Shown: positions 26,122 through 35,651 of the stretch, in pieces
Layout: each line of letters starts with the position of its first letter
Position numbering within the stretch: the first letter of the stretch is position 1
Assembly: GCA_964627535.1 (NCBI GenBank)
Contig: CAZVJW010000007.1
Location: 43,829-107,828, forward strand
Origin: UBA1447 sp964627535
GTDB lineage: Bacteria; Bacillota; Clostridia; Oscillospirales; Acutalibacteraceae
Length of the DNA: 64,000 bases
Direction of reading: 5' to 3'
The notes under the pieces: model-generated
What the model saw: the letters and a program-made list of their open reading frames with translations, nothing else
Databases searched by the model: none
What the model was told of the DNA's origin: nothing
Translations under genes and position numbers: made by a program

Positions 26122-28584
26122 TTACGAAGGCAACAAGCTGTATTTGCCCCCGGCTACGGTCTCGAAGGCAAGAATGCCGTCTTTGGTTTCTGACGGTATT
26201 TCATCGCCGAAAAACAGCACTTTCAGCGGTCCGGCATGGAAAGGTATCACGCGGCAGACCCCGCCCGATTTCGAAAATATTTCGGCAGATTTCAGCCGGC
26301 TTTCTTCCCACTCAACAGAGACTTCAAATCCGCCTCGCGTGCAGATGCCGTATATGCTTCCCGTTGCCCACTTTTCCGGCAGAGCGGGCAGCAGGCGGAT
26401 GATGCCCCGGCGGTCATGAACAAGCAGTTCCGCAATCGCGCAGGAGAGGCCCAACCCCGCTTCAATCTGAAACATTTTATGGCCGCCGAACCACCCCAGT
26501 GTGTCGCCCCTGTCGCGCCAATCGCAAAGGGACAATAACAGGTTGTCCATCACATTGTGGTAGACGGTCAAGTCAAGCTGTTCCAGCGCCTGCGGAGCGT
26601 CATAAAGGCGCGCGTAGATCATCGCGTCGATGACGGTTGAAAAAGAAAGGGAACTACCCATGCCGTTTTTGCGGCGGTAATCCAGCGCTTTGCGCACGGC
26701 TTGTGCATATTCCGGCGTATCCTCAACCGTGATGCGGTCGCCCGGCACAATGCCGACCAGATGGGAACGGTGCCGGTGCCCCGCGTCATAGGGCTCATGA
26801 TTCTCAAGCCATTCGCAAAGGCCATGTTCGGGCGAAATTGGCGGCAGGGAAAGCCTTTCAAGCTTTTCTGCCCAATCATCCGTCTTTTTTTTGTCTGATC
26901 CCAACCTGTCAGCGCCCAAGCGCAGATGCTCATAAACTTCGCGGATCAGTTCCAGGTCAATAGCGGAAGTTGATGAAAGCACACTCCATTTCTTCCTTCC
27001 CGCTATACCCATTTCGGGCGAGCAGCTCGGGCAGGCAACCAATCTGCCTTCGGAATCCTCAACTAAAAAATCGTCGTAAAACGCTCCTATTTCCTTCAGA
27101 AACGGATATAAATCTTTCCGTAAAAAATCGTCGTCACGGGTATACTCGTAATGCAGCCATAAAACCTGAGCCAGCCAAGCGGCGGCGCTCGTGAAGCAAT
27201 AGCCGATATTATCGATATTCCCGATGGTTTTATTGTCGCATGTGGCAGCCATTAACGCTCCGCCGCAGCCGTGGATATCTCCGGCTGAGTGCCGCGCCTG
27301 CGGCAAAAGCCGTGTTACCCAGTCCATCAAGGGTTGCATAAGCTCGCCGAGGTTTAATGAATCCTGCCCCCAATAACACATCTCCAGGTTTAAATCCAGG
27401 TGGAAATCGCAGTCCCAGGCTGGCCGCCTGTCCTGGTTCCAAAGCCCCTGCAGGTTGATGGGCGATTTCGGCGCCGCGCCTTTTGGCTGAGGCCTGCCGC
27501 TTGCTATCGAAAGATAACGCCCCATATGATAAAGAGTGTTATAAAGTTCATTGTCAACGCCTTCTCCGCTGGCGGTATGCTCCAGCAGGGTTTCAACGTT
27601 TTCGATTTCGTTTCCTCCCGCTAAATGCAGCCCTGCGCGGCGGTACAAACGCCGGTGGTCCTTTATGTGTGCTTCAAGCAGAGCTTCGGTATCGGGATAA
27701 GCTTCACCCAAAGCCCGAAGCTTTTTTTCGCAAAGGTCAAGCGGCGTGAGCCCCGATTCGTCATCCGTTGCAAGCGCGACGGCAATCAGCACTTCATCGG
27801 CGCTGTCAAAGCAGGATGAAACCCCGCATGGCAGGAATTTTTGCGATTCGTCACGGAAGATGAAGTCGATTCCGCTCAAATCCTTCGGCGGCATCCTGCC
27901 CTCCGGGGGTGTATAGTTTTTTATCCCGCCGGTCAGCCGTCCGCCTTTTTAGAAAATCTTCGCTTTGGCGGCAAATTTTACCCCCTCTTCAAACATACCG
28001 ATTAAAGCAGCAGACCCGGTAGCAGAATTGCCGTCAACTTCGCAGTCCGGGTCCAAAAGCCGCGAAAGCGAGATTTCACCGCTCAGGCAGCCCATGGCGG
28101 AACAGGAAAGCCGGATAAAAAACAGCCCCGCCGGATAAGAGCAATAGTGTTCTCTGCGGTAATGTCTTTTTCCGGCTTTGTAGTCAACCGTCACAACACC
28201 CGCGTCCATATCCAGCTTGCGGCTATAATCCGTTATCTCCCCGCTCTTGTGCTTCATAAACAGCCCGAGGTCGCAAAACGGCACAAAGGGGTTGATATAA
28301 AGCGCATGCCCCGTTTCGGGTATTTTTGTCAGGAACAGGTCCTGCGCTTCGTCCCACTTGCCTTTGGCGCATAAATCACGCACTTCCGGCAGCAAATCAG
28401 CGGTGTTTTTGTCCTGATAAGTAAAGAACTGCCTCCAAAGCAAATCGTGGTTTAAAGCAATTCTTTCGTTCCAAACAGCGCCCGTAACCATCGCTCCGGT
28501 CCGCCCATTGCCGACAGGGTAACCCAGCGCCCATTCAGAGGCGGGCTTATCGGAAAAGAGTATACTGTTGAAATTATTATGCAT
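26122..28584 (-). pseudogene. GH95 family glycosidase interrupted by an in-frame TAA
   Basis: Two stretches in the same frame, 28584-27949 and 27948-26122, together give about 820 codons, the length of an intact GH95 enzyme. They are split by one TAA at 27949-27951 between AAKAKIF and KGGRLTGG. Family landmarks are present on both sides: GYPVGNGRTGAMVTGAVWNE and ALNHDLLW before, GLWNQDRRPAWDCDFHLDLN, CPSCSPE (general acid Glu) and RLLPALPEKW after. The Asn equivalent to the first catalytic Asn of characterised fucosidases reads Asp (HLDLN), and the later Asp reads Glu (QIEAGLG). GGAGGTAAC precedes the start. It could be a true pseudogene, a sequencing error, or two pieces made by re-initiation at 27876. 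Confidence 0.85.
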
Positions 28585-28709
28585 TTGAAGGTTACCTCCA
28601 AAAATATTCAGATGAATGAATGTTTTCGCCTACAGTCTATCACTATACCATCAGCGTTTCAAATAATTTTTGAATAACAGCGCAGCTTCACTTTCGTCCC
28701 GGATTGCTG

Positions 28710-28738
28710 TGGACATAGTATTTATTTGGTGTTATAAT
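28710..28738 (+). promoter_or_regulatory. Promoter of the aldo/keto reductase gene
   Basis: TGGACA (28710-28715), a 17-base spacer and TATAAT (28733-28738) lie 36 bases before the ATG at 28775. Confidence 0.7.
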
Positions 28739-28774
28739 TCGCTTGCAACCATATCAAAATAATCGGGAGGAAAG

Positions 28775-29633
28775 ATGGAGATGAAAACGCTCACTGACAG
28801 TTATATATTGAACAACGGCTGCAAAATCCCCTGCGTCGGCTTTGGCACATGGCAGACGCCGGACGGAGAAACAGCTGTTCAATCCGTGCTCAAGGCAATC
28901 GAAACCGGTTACCGCCATATCGACACAGCCGCGGCTTACGGCAATGAAAAAGGCGTGGGCGACGCTATTAAAAAAAGCGGGATAAACCGCGAAGAACTCT
29001 TTGTCACCAGCAAGCTGTGGAATGCCGACAGAGGATATGATAAAACCCTGGCTGCGTTTGAGGCAACGATGGACAAACTGCAGCTTGAAACGCTGGATTT
29101 GTATTTAATCCATTGGCCTGCAGCAAAAGGCGACCCCGCCGAATGGCAAAAGATTAATCTTGACACCTGGCGCGCGTTTGAGCATCTGTATGAGGCGAAA
29201 CAGATTAAAGCTATCGGTGTCAGCAACTTTTTTACCGCATCACCTGGCGCCTCTGCTGCGGGAAGCGAAAATCCCGCCGATGGTTGACCAGATTGAGTTC
29301 CACCCCGGATTCATGCAGAAAGAGGCAGTCGAATTCTGCAACGCCAACAATATTTTGGTCGAAGCTTGGAGCCCGCTCGGCACCGGCAAAATGCTTTCTA
29401 ATCCTACGCTGATGAAAATTGCCGAAAAATATGGAAAGTCGGTCGCCCAACTTTGCATCCGCTGGTGTCTGCAGAATAATACACTGCCTCTGCCGAAATC
29501 TATTACCCCTTCGCGCATTGAAGAAAATGCGAAGGTATTTAACTTTGATATTACCGATGAGGATATGATCACAATTAATAACATGCCGTTCTTTGCGGGT
29601 TCCGGTTTTTATCCGGATGAGATTAATTTTTAA
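28775..29633 (+). pseudogene. Aldo/keto reductase, frameshifted
   Basis: The N-terminal part (28775-29233) has the NADPH-dependent aldo/keto reductase landmarks: VGFGTWQTP, the catalytic Asp and Tyr in HIDTAAAYGNE, Lys in VTSKLW and His in LIHWPAAKG. After IGVSNF the frame breaks in a run of six T (29228-29233). With five T the reading continues as LPHHLAPLLREAKIPP, VDQIEFHPGF, WSPLGTG and LPLPKSITPSRIEENAKVF to the stop at 29631-29633, giving a normal length of about 285 residues. A single extra T therefore explains the break: a real mutation, phase variation, or a sequencing error in a homopolymer. Confidence 0.88.
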
Positions 29634-29731
29634 TGTTGACAATATAGAAACAACCCTCTTCGGATAATATTATCATAATCAATGATATATTCACTCTATA
29701 TCTAAATGTAGTGAATTGTACATAAGGTTAT

Positions 29732-29779
29732 AAACAGGGGACGAGGTTTGACGTGAAATGTCAACCTGTCCCCTTGTTT
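29732..29779 (+). terminator. Long GGGGAC hairpin after the reductase gene
   Basis: AAACAGGGGACGAGGTTTGAC pairs with GTCAACCTGTCCCCTTGTTT, a stem of about 20 bp with few mismatches and an 8-base loop. GGGGACAGGTTGAC-type sequences are widespread intergenic repeats in bacteria. Here it may end the reductase transcript, although no clean T-run follows. Confidence 0.6.
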
Positions 29780-29812
29780 GATAAACCACGGTAATCGTAA
29801 AACATTTTATTC

Positions 29813-29915
29813 ATACTAATTAACGATTAAAAAACGTCTAAAAAATCAAGCAAAAGCTTTGATTTATTAGGTTTTGTGCGGATTTTTTAGTTAGGTTTTT
29901 ATGAGTAATCCGTAT
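29813..29915. repeat. Palindromic 3'-end element, family 1, copy D
   Basis: A 103-bp copy in reverse orientation (AATCAAGCAAAAGCTTTGATT core on the plus strand). The left end ATACTAATTAACG is intact. The right end reads GTAATCCGTAT, so its terminal repeat has drifted. It lies 180 bases after the reductase stop, with the GGGGAC hairpin in between. Confidence 0.8.
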
Positions 29916-29991
29916 CGGCATGCATTAAATAATAATAACAGCAGTAACTGATTTATGATGATAAAATATTGAACCTTCAGTTCCGGTTCTT

Positions 29992-30189
29992 TTAAAAATA
30001 TAACAGATTAAAAACGTTTAAAACAACCTTAGGTCTAAAATCATTAAAATAAACATAAAATGCTATCAGCATTAAAATAACTAAGGTTATTAAAACTGCG
30101 AAAAAAACACCCGCATTCACTTTTTTTCTTCCGAGGTACTTGATTAGAATTGATTTGTTATCAATCTCGTGTGTTTTCCTGGATTTCAT
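29992..30189 (-). CDS. Small single-pass membrane protein, unknown function
   Basis: The 65-residue protein has a basic N-terminus (KSRKTHEIDNKS, YLGRKK) and one membrane helix of about 20 residues (VFFAVLITLVILMLIAFYVYF), then a short tail. GGGAGG lies 9 bases before the ATG at 30189; the frame extends 10 residues further to 30219 without a ribosome site. It is bracketed by two copies of the palindromic element. I recognise no family. It could be a small accessory subunit of the ABC exporter beside it, or spurious. Confidence 0.5.
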   Translation of the reverse strand: MKSRKTHEIDNKSILIKYLGRKKVNAGVFFAVLITLVILMLIAFYVYFNDFRPKVVLNVFNLLYF

Positions 30190-30240
30190 CAAACTACGCC
30201 TCCCGACATTTACTATCATAACAACCGGAAAATTTATCTG

Positions 30241-30344
30241 ATACTAATCCCTCTTTAAAACATAGCTAAAAAATTCAGCACAAAAACCCATTTAGCAAAG
30301 GTTTTTGCTTGATTTCATGGAGGTTTTATAATCGGGATTAGTAT
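30241..30344. repeat. Palindromic 3'-end element, family 1, copy E
   Basis: A divergent 104-bp copy from ATACTAATCCC to GGGATTAGTAT. The terminal repeats co-vary (CCC/GGG), which keeps the end stem paired. It lies 15 bases past the stop of the ABC permease gene. Confidence 0.82.
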
Positions 30345-30359
30345 GAGTTGGGTAAAAAA

Positions 30360-31958
30360 CTAAAATTTGTTAAAAGTTTTAACTCCGCCGGTCATGAGAT
30401 AACGGTATAGCGCACTATCCACAGCTAAAAGCAAAACGAAAGTAGCGTAAGTTAAAACTTTTGCGTTGATCCCGTCAACTGTAAATAATATAATCAACGG
30501 AATTGCAACGCTCAGTATTCCGAAAATCATCGCTAAAATAACGGCGGCGCTCTGTTTGATAACCGTAATTTCATTTGACCATGTAAAATTCGGGTATGCG
30601 ATGTTTACAGCAAGCCCCATCAGCCCCGTGTAAAGCGCGTATACAGCAGGCACCAAAAACATCAGCACAGTTTGACCGAAGCTAAATTTGAACACGGCTG
30701 AAAAGATAGAAGAATTGATTGCAATTGCAGGTATTGAAAGTGTCAGGTTTACAGCGAGTTTGCTTAAAAATATAGTTTTTGTATGAACAGGCATACACTT
30801 AATTATCCAAAGATTTTTACCTTCAATGGATATGGCGCATGCGGTTGTGCAGGATAATACTACAAATACAGATATCGCTATGGGACCCGCTTTATTGATA
30901 ATATCGACCATACCCGGTATGCCGGATAACTGTTCGAGTTTGTCCGCACCGGTAAAAATAAGGGCAACAGATGCCATTGTAAAAAGAAGAAAGCCTACCC
31001 CGGTATTTAAAACATAATTGACTGAAGAAAAGTAACGTTTTAGTTCTCGCTTGTAAAGGGCCGCAAACGGCGAGGAGACACTCAAAGAGGTAAGCTTATA
31101 ATTTGAGGTTGTCTTGCTTGCTGAAATTAATGTGTTGATTAACTTGAATTTTTTGCCGACGAAAAAGACAAAGACGGCAAAAGCCGAAAACGAAACAGTA
31201 ATAAAAACAATAAGCGAAATAAAATCTGATTTACATACTCCGTTTGTATACATCTTTGCTAAAGGATAAAAACGGTTAACCATGTTCATTATTGACTGGC
31301 CGATATCCGCCATGTTAATAACAATATTTTTCTGGCTAAACGATACATACATGATCAGCATAAAAAATGACAATGTGATGAAAAGGTTGACAGCATTTTT
31401 ATGCTTGAAGCGTGCGGCGGCAAGATGAATAATCAGCCCGATGATGGAAGCCGCAACAATAGGCACCATAGGAACAAACAAAAATGTCAAAATATAACCG
31501 ATATAAAATGTGATGTCCGGTTTGGCGTAATAGATGTAGACACCACCGGCCGGAAGCATCAGAAACAAACAAAAGACAAAGTTTATGGAATATAGTATAG
31601 TCAAACGGCTGACAACAATAATACTTGTCTTCACCGGTAACGACATCAGCAAATCATAGTCGTTGAAACCAAAAACAGTTCCTTTGATTTTATATATGGT
31701 TGTAAACAATATAATCAGACAACAGGCAGTCATCATCAGCCCTGGCAGGAGCTCCAAAGCGTTGATTTTCGTAAAAGCATCGCCCATCATAAAGGAATAC
31801 ATAATCGCGTAGAACATGATCATAACCATTGAAAACGCAATGATGACCTTGAACGCAATTGATTTTTTTCTGCCATTGGCATCTTTTGCCGTTTTTGAGT
31901 GAAGCGAATTGAGTATATGCTTAAATTCAACCTTTAAAAGTAATTTTAACTCACGCAT
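30360..31958 (-). CDS. ABC exporter permease
   Basis: The 532-residue integral membrane protein has about 12 hydrophobic segments, a cytoplasmic N-terminus (MRELKLLLKVEFKHIL) and two halves of similar layout, as in large ABC-2-type exporter permeases of Firmicutes. Fragments such as FGFNDYDLLMSLPVKTSIIVVSR and ISIEGKNLWIIKCMPVHTKT are characteristic: the 'LMSLPV..I..SR' and 'EGKN.WI.K..P' patterns recur in that family. Its start overlaps the ATPase gene by 8 bases, so the two are coupled. The cargo cannot be predicted. Confidence 0.85.
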   Translation of the reverse strand: MRELKLLLKVEFKHILNSLHSKTAKDANGRKKSIAFKVIIAFSMVMIMFYAIMYSFMMGDAFTKINALELLPGLMMTACCLIILFTTIYKIKGTVFGFNDYDLLMSLPVKTSIIVVSRLTILYSINFVFCLFLMLPAGGVYIYYAKPDITFYIGYILTFLFVPMVPIVAASIIGLIIHLAAARFKHKNAVNLFITLSFFMLIMYVSFSQKNIVINMADIGQSIMNMVNRFYPLAKMYTNGVCKSDFISLIVFITVSFSAFAVFVFFVGKKFKLINTLISASKTTSNYKLTSLSVSSPFAALYKRELKRYFSSVNYVLNTGVGFLLFTMASVALIFTGADKLEQLSGIPGMVDIINKAGPIAISVFVVLSCTTACAISIEGKNLWIIKCMPVHTKTIFLSKLAVNLTLSIPAIAINSSIFSAVFKFSFGQTVLMFLVPAVYALYTGLMGLAVNIAYPNFTWSNEITVIKQSAAVILAMIFGILSVAIPLIILFTVDGINAKVLTYATFVLLLAVDSALYRYLMTGGVKTFNKF

Positions 31959-32664
31959 TTTCGGTCAACTCCAAAAATACTTCTTCCAGGCTTTCGTCGC
32001 CTTTCACATCATCGGTATCTCCGCAGGCAATCAGTTTTCCGTCCCTGATGATTGCGATTTTGCTGCACAGCTTTTCGGCAACATCCAAAACATGGGTGGA
32101 AAAGAAAATAGCGCTGCCTCCATCACATAATTCATGCATAATTGTTTTTAGGGTATAAGCCGATTTCGGATCAAGTCCTACAAACGGCTCATCTAAAACA
32201 AGAAGTTTCGGTTTGTGTATCAATGCTGATATGACAGCCAGTTTTTGTTTCATACCATGTGAATAGGTGGCTATTAAATCACCGAGGTTTTCTGTCAATT
32301 CAAGCAGATCGCCATAATATTTTACGAGTTGTTCTCTTTCATGCTGTTCCACCGAAAAAACATCACCGATAAAGTTAAGGTATGCAATGCCGGTAAAATA
32401 ATCGTAAAGATCGGGATTGTCAGGAATGTAAGCCGTTATTTTTTTGCATCCGATGGGGTTGCTTGTGACAGACATGCCGTTGATAAAAATATCACCCTCA
32501 TCAAAATCAAGTACGCCGACAACAGCTTTGATGGTTGTGGTTTTGCCTGCGCCGTTAGGACCGATAAATCCGAAGATATCACCGGGTTCTATTTGGAGGC
32601 TCAAGTCGTCTACAGCTTTCTTGCCGCCCTTGTAGGTTTTGGATAAGTGATTGATTTTCAGCAT
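31951..32664 (-). CDS. ABC exporter ATPase
   Basis: The 237-residue nucleotide-binding protein has Walker A GPNGAGKTTT, a Q-loop region ITAYIPDNPDLYDYFTG, the signature TYSHGMKQKL (weakly conserved, as usual for this exporter group), Walker B LLVLDEPFVGLDP and the switch His in FSTHVLD. The start at 32664 is chosen by AGAGGGTG. The frame continues to 32718 without a ribosome site. It forms a two-gene operon with the permease. Confidence 0.93.
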   Translation of the reverse strand: MLKINHLSKTYKGGKKAVDDLSLQIEPGDIFGFIGPNGAGKTTTIKAVVGVLDFDEGDIFINGMSVTSNPIGCKKITAYIPDNPDLYDYFTGIAYLNFIGDVFSVEQHEREQLVKYYGDLLELTENLGDLIATYSHGMKQKLAVISALIHKPKLLVLDEPFVGLDPKSAYTLKTIMHELCDGGSAIFFSTHVLDVAEKLCSKIAIIRDGKLIACGDTDDVKGDESLEEVFLELTENA

Positions 32665-32847
32665 TGTTACACCCTCTGTTCTATTTATAATCGGCTGATT
32701 TTTATTCCAAACCTTCATATATTATATGTTTGCGCATTTCGATTGTCAATGGTTGGAATAAACAAGAAGCTGTATTTTAAATTACCCAAAACAAAAATAA
32801 AGATTATATAGAATTATAAAGAATGGATAAACAAATCGCTGAAAGCA

Positions 32848-32876
32848 TTGCATAACAATCACCTAGTGTCTATAAT
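32848..32876 (+). promoter_or_regulatory. Promoter of the first YjdF-like gene
   Basis: TTGCAT (32848-32853), a 17-base spacer and TATAAT (32871-32876), about 85 bases before the ATG at 32961. Confidence 0.65.
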
Positions 32877-32960
32877 TCAATTATGAAAAGTATATCATTG
32901 AACACTGAGGCAAAATGTAAAATATTTATTATGATCAAATCTGTAAAGAGGCGATAAACA

Positions 32961-33731
32961 ATGTTAAAGCATAAACTGGTAAGCGAATACAGAATTTTCA
33001 GAAAAGAAGTCACTTGGGTTGAATATGCTCTTTGGTGGGTTATAAGGTTTGTTTTGCTATATGCTTTGGTCAACGCAATCAAGGAAGCACGAGGCGAAGT
33101 GACAATTCTTCAGCTCGGGGTTGAGTTTGCATTATCATTTATACTGCCTCTTCTGCACCTTTTGCCGAGAAGTGTTTTTCTTGCCCGAATCAATTTTAGG
33201 GTCCAGGATGCTGTTGTGGTTATGCTGTTAACCACCGCTTATTTCGGGCAGTATAAGGGTTTCTACAGCAATGTGGAATGGTATGACGCTTATTTGCATA
33301 TTATCGGCTGTTTTGTTTTTGTGTACGCGGGGTATGAACTGACCATGGCACTCAAGCATGACAAACTGACCTTAGCACCTGTGGTGGCGGCTATGTGCGG
33401 TTTCGGACTTTCATTTTTCTTTGCTGTCGGCTGGGAAATATTTGAGTTTTTTTGCGACAATTACTTTCCCGGCAGCAATTCGCAAAATTGGGCAAACGGC
33501 AACTCAAACCAGCTATTAGCCCTTTTGCCTCCGATTGACCCGCAGCGTTATGCGTTGCTTGACACGATGTCCGACATGATCGCAGGAACAATCGGTTCGC
33601 TTCTTGGTGGTATTGCGCTTTTCCCCTATGTGTATCTCATGAATAAAAAAGCATCCAAACTGACTTTAATGAAAAGAAAGATTAATAAAAATAACAATAA
33701 AAATGAACAGGAACAACAGCAGGTTGGTTAA
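32961..33731 (+). CDS. YjdF/DUF2238-like membrane protein, paralogue 1
   Basis: The 256-residue protein has about six membrane helices. The conserved polar residues sit in the second half: EWYDAYLHIIGCF, VGWEIFEF, DNYF and LLDTMSDMIAGTIGSLLGG. The order of a YD..LH site, a WEI.E. site and a D(T)..DM site matches the YjdF/DUF2238 family, whose function is unknown; the residues suggest a metal- or proton-handling membrane site. The C-terminal tail is charged and Asn/Gln-rich. AGAGG precedes the ATG. It is the first of three adjacent paralogues, separated from the second by a terminator. Confidence 0.75.
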   Translation: MLKHKLVSEYRIFRKEVTWVEYALWWVIRFVLLYALVNAIKEARGEVTILQLGVEFALSFILPLLHLLPRSVFLARINFRVQDAVVVMLLTTAYFGQYKGFYSNVEWYDAYLHIIGCFVFVYAGYELTMALKHDKLTLAPVVAAMCGFGLSFFFAVGWEIFEFFCDNYFPGSNSQNWANGNSNQLLALLPPIDPQRYALLDTMSDMIAGTIGSLLGGIALFPYVYLMNKKASKLTLMKRKINKNNNKNEQEQQQVG

Positions 33732-33748
33732 AGAGGTTATGAATGATC

Positions 33749-33777
33749 GAGGGCGGAAGGGATTTCTGCCCTCTTTT
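33749..33777 (+). terminator. Terminator between YjdF-like paralogues 1 and 2
   Basis: GAGGGCGGAA (33749-33758) pairs with TTCTGCCCTC (33764-33773) and is followed by TTTT. Confidence 0.8.
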
Positions 33778-33853
33778 CAAATTTCTATCATCCTTTCCCC
33801 GGATATTTTATATTCTACACGCGCATAAATGACACCTTATAAGTAAGGCGGAA

Positions 33854-34615
33854 GTGTTGAAAATGAAAAGTAAAATCATAACAGAATATCAAATATTCCG
33901 AAAAGAAGTTACCTGGGTTGAATATGCGCTCTGGTGGGTTGCAAGGGCGGCGATATGTTACGCTTTGATAAAAACCATACAAAATGAACGCGCGGAAAGT
34001 TTGGTTCTTCAAATCTGCTCGAAATTTGCTTTTACTTTCCCCCTTTCTTTTGTGCATTTACTGCCAAGAAAATTCTTCTTTGCCCGGTTATCTTACAAGA
34101 TTCAGGATATTATTATTTTTTTGTTAACCGCATCCGCATTTGGCCAATATGCGGGATTTTACAATAATGTTGAATGGTATGACTTTTTTATCCACATTAT
34201 TGACTGCTTTTTATGTGTATTTGTCGGTTATGAACTTGCAATGGCAATGAAACACGACAAGGAACCCTTGCCGCCTGTAGTGGCGGCTATTTGCGGATTC
34301 GGTCTGTCGTTTTTCTTTGCCGTATGCTGGGAGATTTTTGAGTTTTCAAGCGACACAATTTTTGTTGGAAGCAATTCGCAAAATTGGATGGTTATCAATT
34401 CGGAACAGCTGCTTGAATTTTTCCCGAATGATATCGATCCCCGCCGGCTTCCGTTGCTTGACACGATGACCGATTTAATCGGCGGGGCTGCAGGATCCTT
34501 ATTGGGCGCTTTTTCTCTGAATATTTATTTACATTTTAAAAAAAGATGGACAAGGCATTCAGATCAAATAAAACATAAGGGGATTCCCGGCATCGATAAA
34601 AGCAGGAACGGCTGA
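33854..34615 (+). CDS. YjdF/DUF2238-like membrane protein, paralogue 2
   Basis: The 253 residues are closely similar to paralogue 1 over the whole length (EYQIFRKEVTWVEYALWWV against EYRIFRKEVTWVEYALWWV; EWYDFFIHII; CWEIFEF; LLDTMTDLIGG), so a tandem duplication is clear. The GTG at 33854 aligns with the start of paralogue 1; TTG at 33857 and ATG at 33863 are alternatives. It has its own upstream gap and is followed 30 bases later by paralogue 3, with which it is probably co-transcribed. Confidence 0.75.
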   Translation: MLKMKSKIITEYQIFRKEVTWVEYALWWVARAAICYALIKTIQNERAESLVLQICSKFAFTFPLSFVHLLPRKFFFARLSYKIQDIIIFLLTASAFGQYAGFYNNVEWYDFFIHIIDCFLCVFVGYELAMAMKHDKEPLPPVVAAICGFGLSFFFAVCWEIFEFSSDTIFVGSNSQNWMVINSEQLLEFFPNDIDPRRLPLLDTMTDLIGGAAGSLLGAFSLNIYLHFKKRWTRHSDQIKHKGIPGIDKSRNG

Positions 34616-34645
34616 TGAGGACAAATAATAAAAAGAGGTATTTGT

Positions 34646-35377
34646 ATGCATATAAAGAGCAGCCTGCAGCGCGAATATAAACAATTCCGAAAAGACGCAA
34701 CCTGGTTCGAATTTGCTTTTTGGTGTGTGGGTTGGACTTTAATGGTCTACGCTCTAATCAATGCAAACATGAAAAACAGAGACCCGAATATAATAATGAT
34801 AATTGAGGCTGATACCGCTGCCGCTTTTGCGATTCCGATTTTTCACCTATTGCCGAGAAAAGTGTTTCTTGCCCGCATCTCTTACAGGGCAATAACTTGG
34901 GTTTTAATACTGGCTCTCGGTGCGGGATTTATCGGCAAATTTCTTGATATTTATAAAATTGTTGCTTCGTATGATTCCTACCTGCATGTTTTCGGCTGCT
35001 TTTTTTTAGTATTCGCGTGTTATGAAATGGCAAAAGCGCTCAAACATGGTGACGAACCGTTGAATCCTGTTATTGCAGCTGTTTGCGGATTCGGACTGTC
35101 TTTTTTTGCAGCCGTTTCGTGGGAAATATTTGAATTTACTTGTGATCAATTTTTTAACGGCAACACCCAAAACTGGGCTTTTGCCCCTGACCAGCACTTT
35201 ATGCAAATGTGGCCGATGGACATGAGAAGGTATGCTTTGATTGATACGATGACCGACCTTATTTGTGGCACACTCGGTTCTTTTGCAGGAGGTATTACAC
35301 TCTTTGTGTATTTGTGCAGAAAAAACAGAAAGGCAAAGAAGATTAAGGCAAAAAATGAAGCAAATGAGAACGATTAA
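34646..35377 (+). CDS. YjdF/DUF2238-like membrane protein, paralogue 3
   Basis: The 243-residue protein is the most diverged of the three copies. It keeps the EYKQFRKDATWFEFAFW start, HLLPRKVFLARISYR, SYDSYLHVFGCF, VSWEIFEFTCDQFF and LIDTMTDLICGTLGSFAGG. The conserved YD/LH, WEIFEF and DTMTDL sites imply that all three copies retain the same basic chemistry. AAAAGAGG precedes the ATG. A strong terminator follows. Confidence 0.75.
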   Translation: MHIKSSLQREYKQFRKDATWFEFAFWCVGWTLMVYALINANMKNRDPNIIMIIEADTAAAFAIPIFHLLPRKVFLARISYRAITWVLILALGAGFIGKFLDIYKIVASYDSYLHVFGCFFLVFACYEMAKALKHGDEPLNPVIAAVCGFGLSFFAAVSWEIFEFTCDQFFNGNTQNWAFAPDQHFMQMWPMDMRRYALIDTMTDLICGTLGSFAGGITLFVYLCRKNRKAKKIKAKNEANEND

Positions 35378-35454
35378 AAAAAGAAAATCGAAAAAATAAA
35401 ACCGGATTCAAAATTCATTCACCGGACAACCTGATTTAAAAATAATAAAAAAAG

Positions 35455-35486
35455 CGGGAACAGAAAAATTCTTCTGTTCCCGTTTT
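35455..35486 (+). terminator. Terminator after the YjdF-like cluster
   Basis: CGGGAACAGAA (35455-35465) pairs perfectly with TTCTGTTCCCG (35472-35482) and runs into TTTT; an A-run before the stem would let it act on the other strand too. Confidence 0.88.
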
Positions 35487-35493
35487 CGGACTT

Positions 35494-35651
35494 ATACTAA
35501 CCACCGATAAAACGCATTGAATCTTTGCGGTCTTTTTTGGGCCGTACTGCGTTGTCCTCCTTGCCTTGCGACAGCAAAGCATCGTCGTCCGCCTTGTGCA
35601 GCACAAAAAATCATCGCAAAGCTAACAACGCTTTTCATCGCCGATTAGTAT
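35494..35651. repeat. Palindromic 3'-end element, family 2, copy 1 (158 bp)
   Basis: This element runs from ATACTAACCACCGAT to ATCGCCGATTAGTAT. The first about 55 bases and the reverse complement of the last about 55 match closely, so it can fold into one long hairpin. A second copy of identical length at 62193-62350 differs at only a few positions. Its ends resemble those of family 1. The last base (35651) is also the last base of the stop codon of the minus-strand PAP2 gene. Confidence 0.88.

Noticed and set aside
27949..27951. Selenocysteine or pyrrolysine recoding at the GH95 stop
   Set aside because: The codon is TAA, which neither system uses, and no recoding structure is evident.
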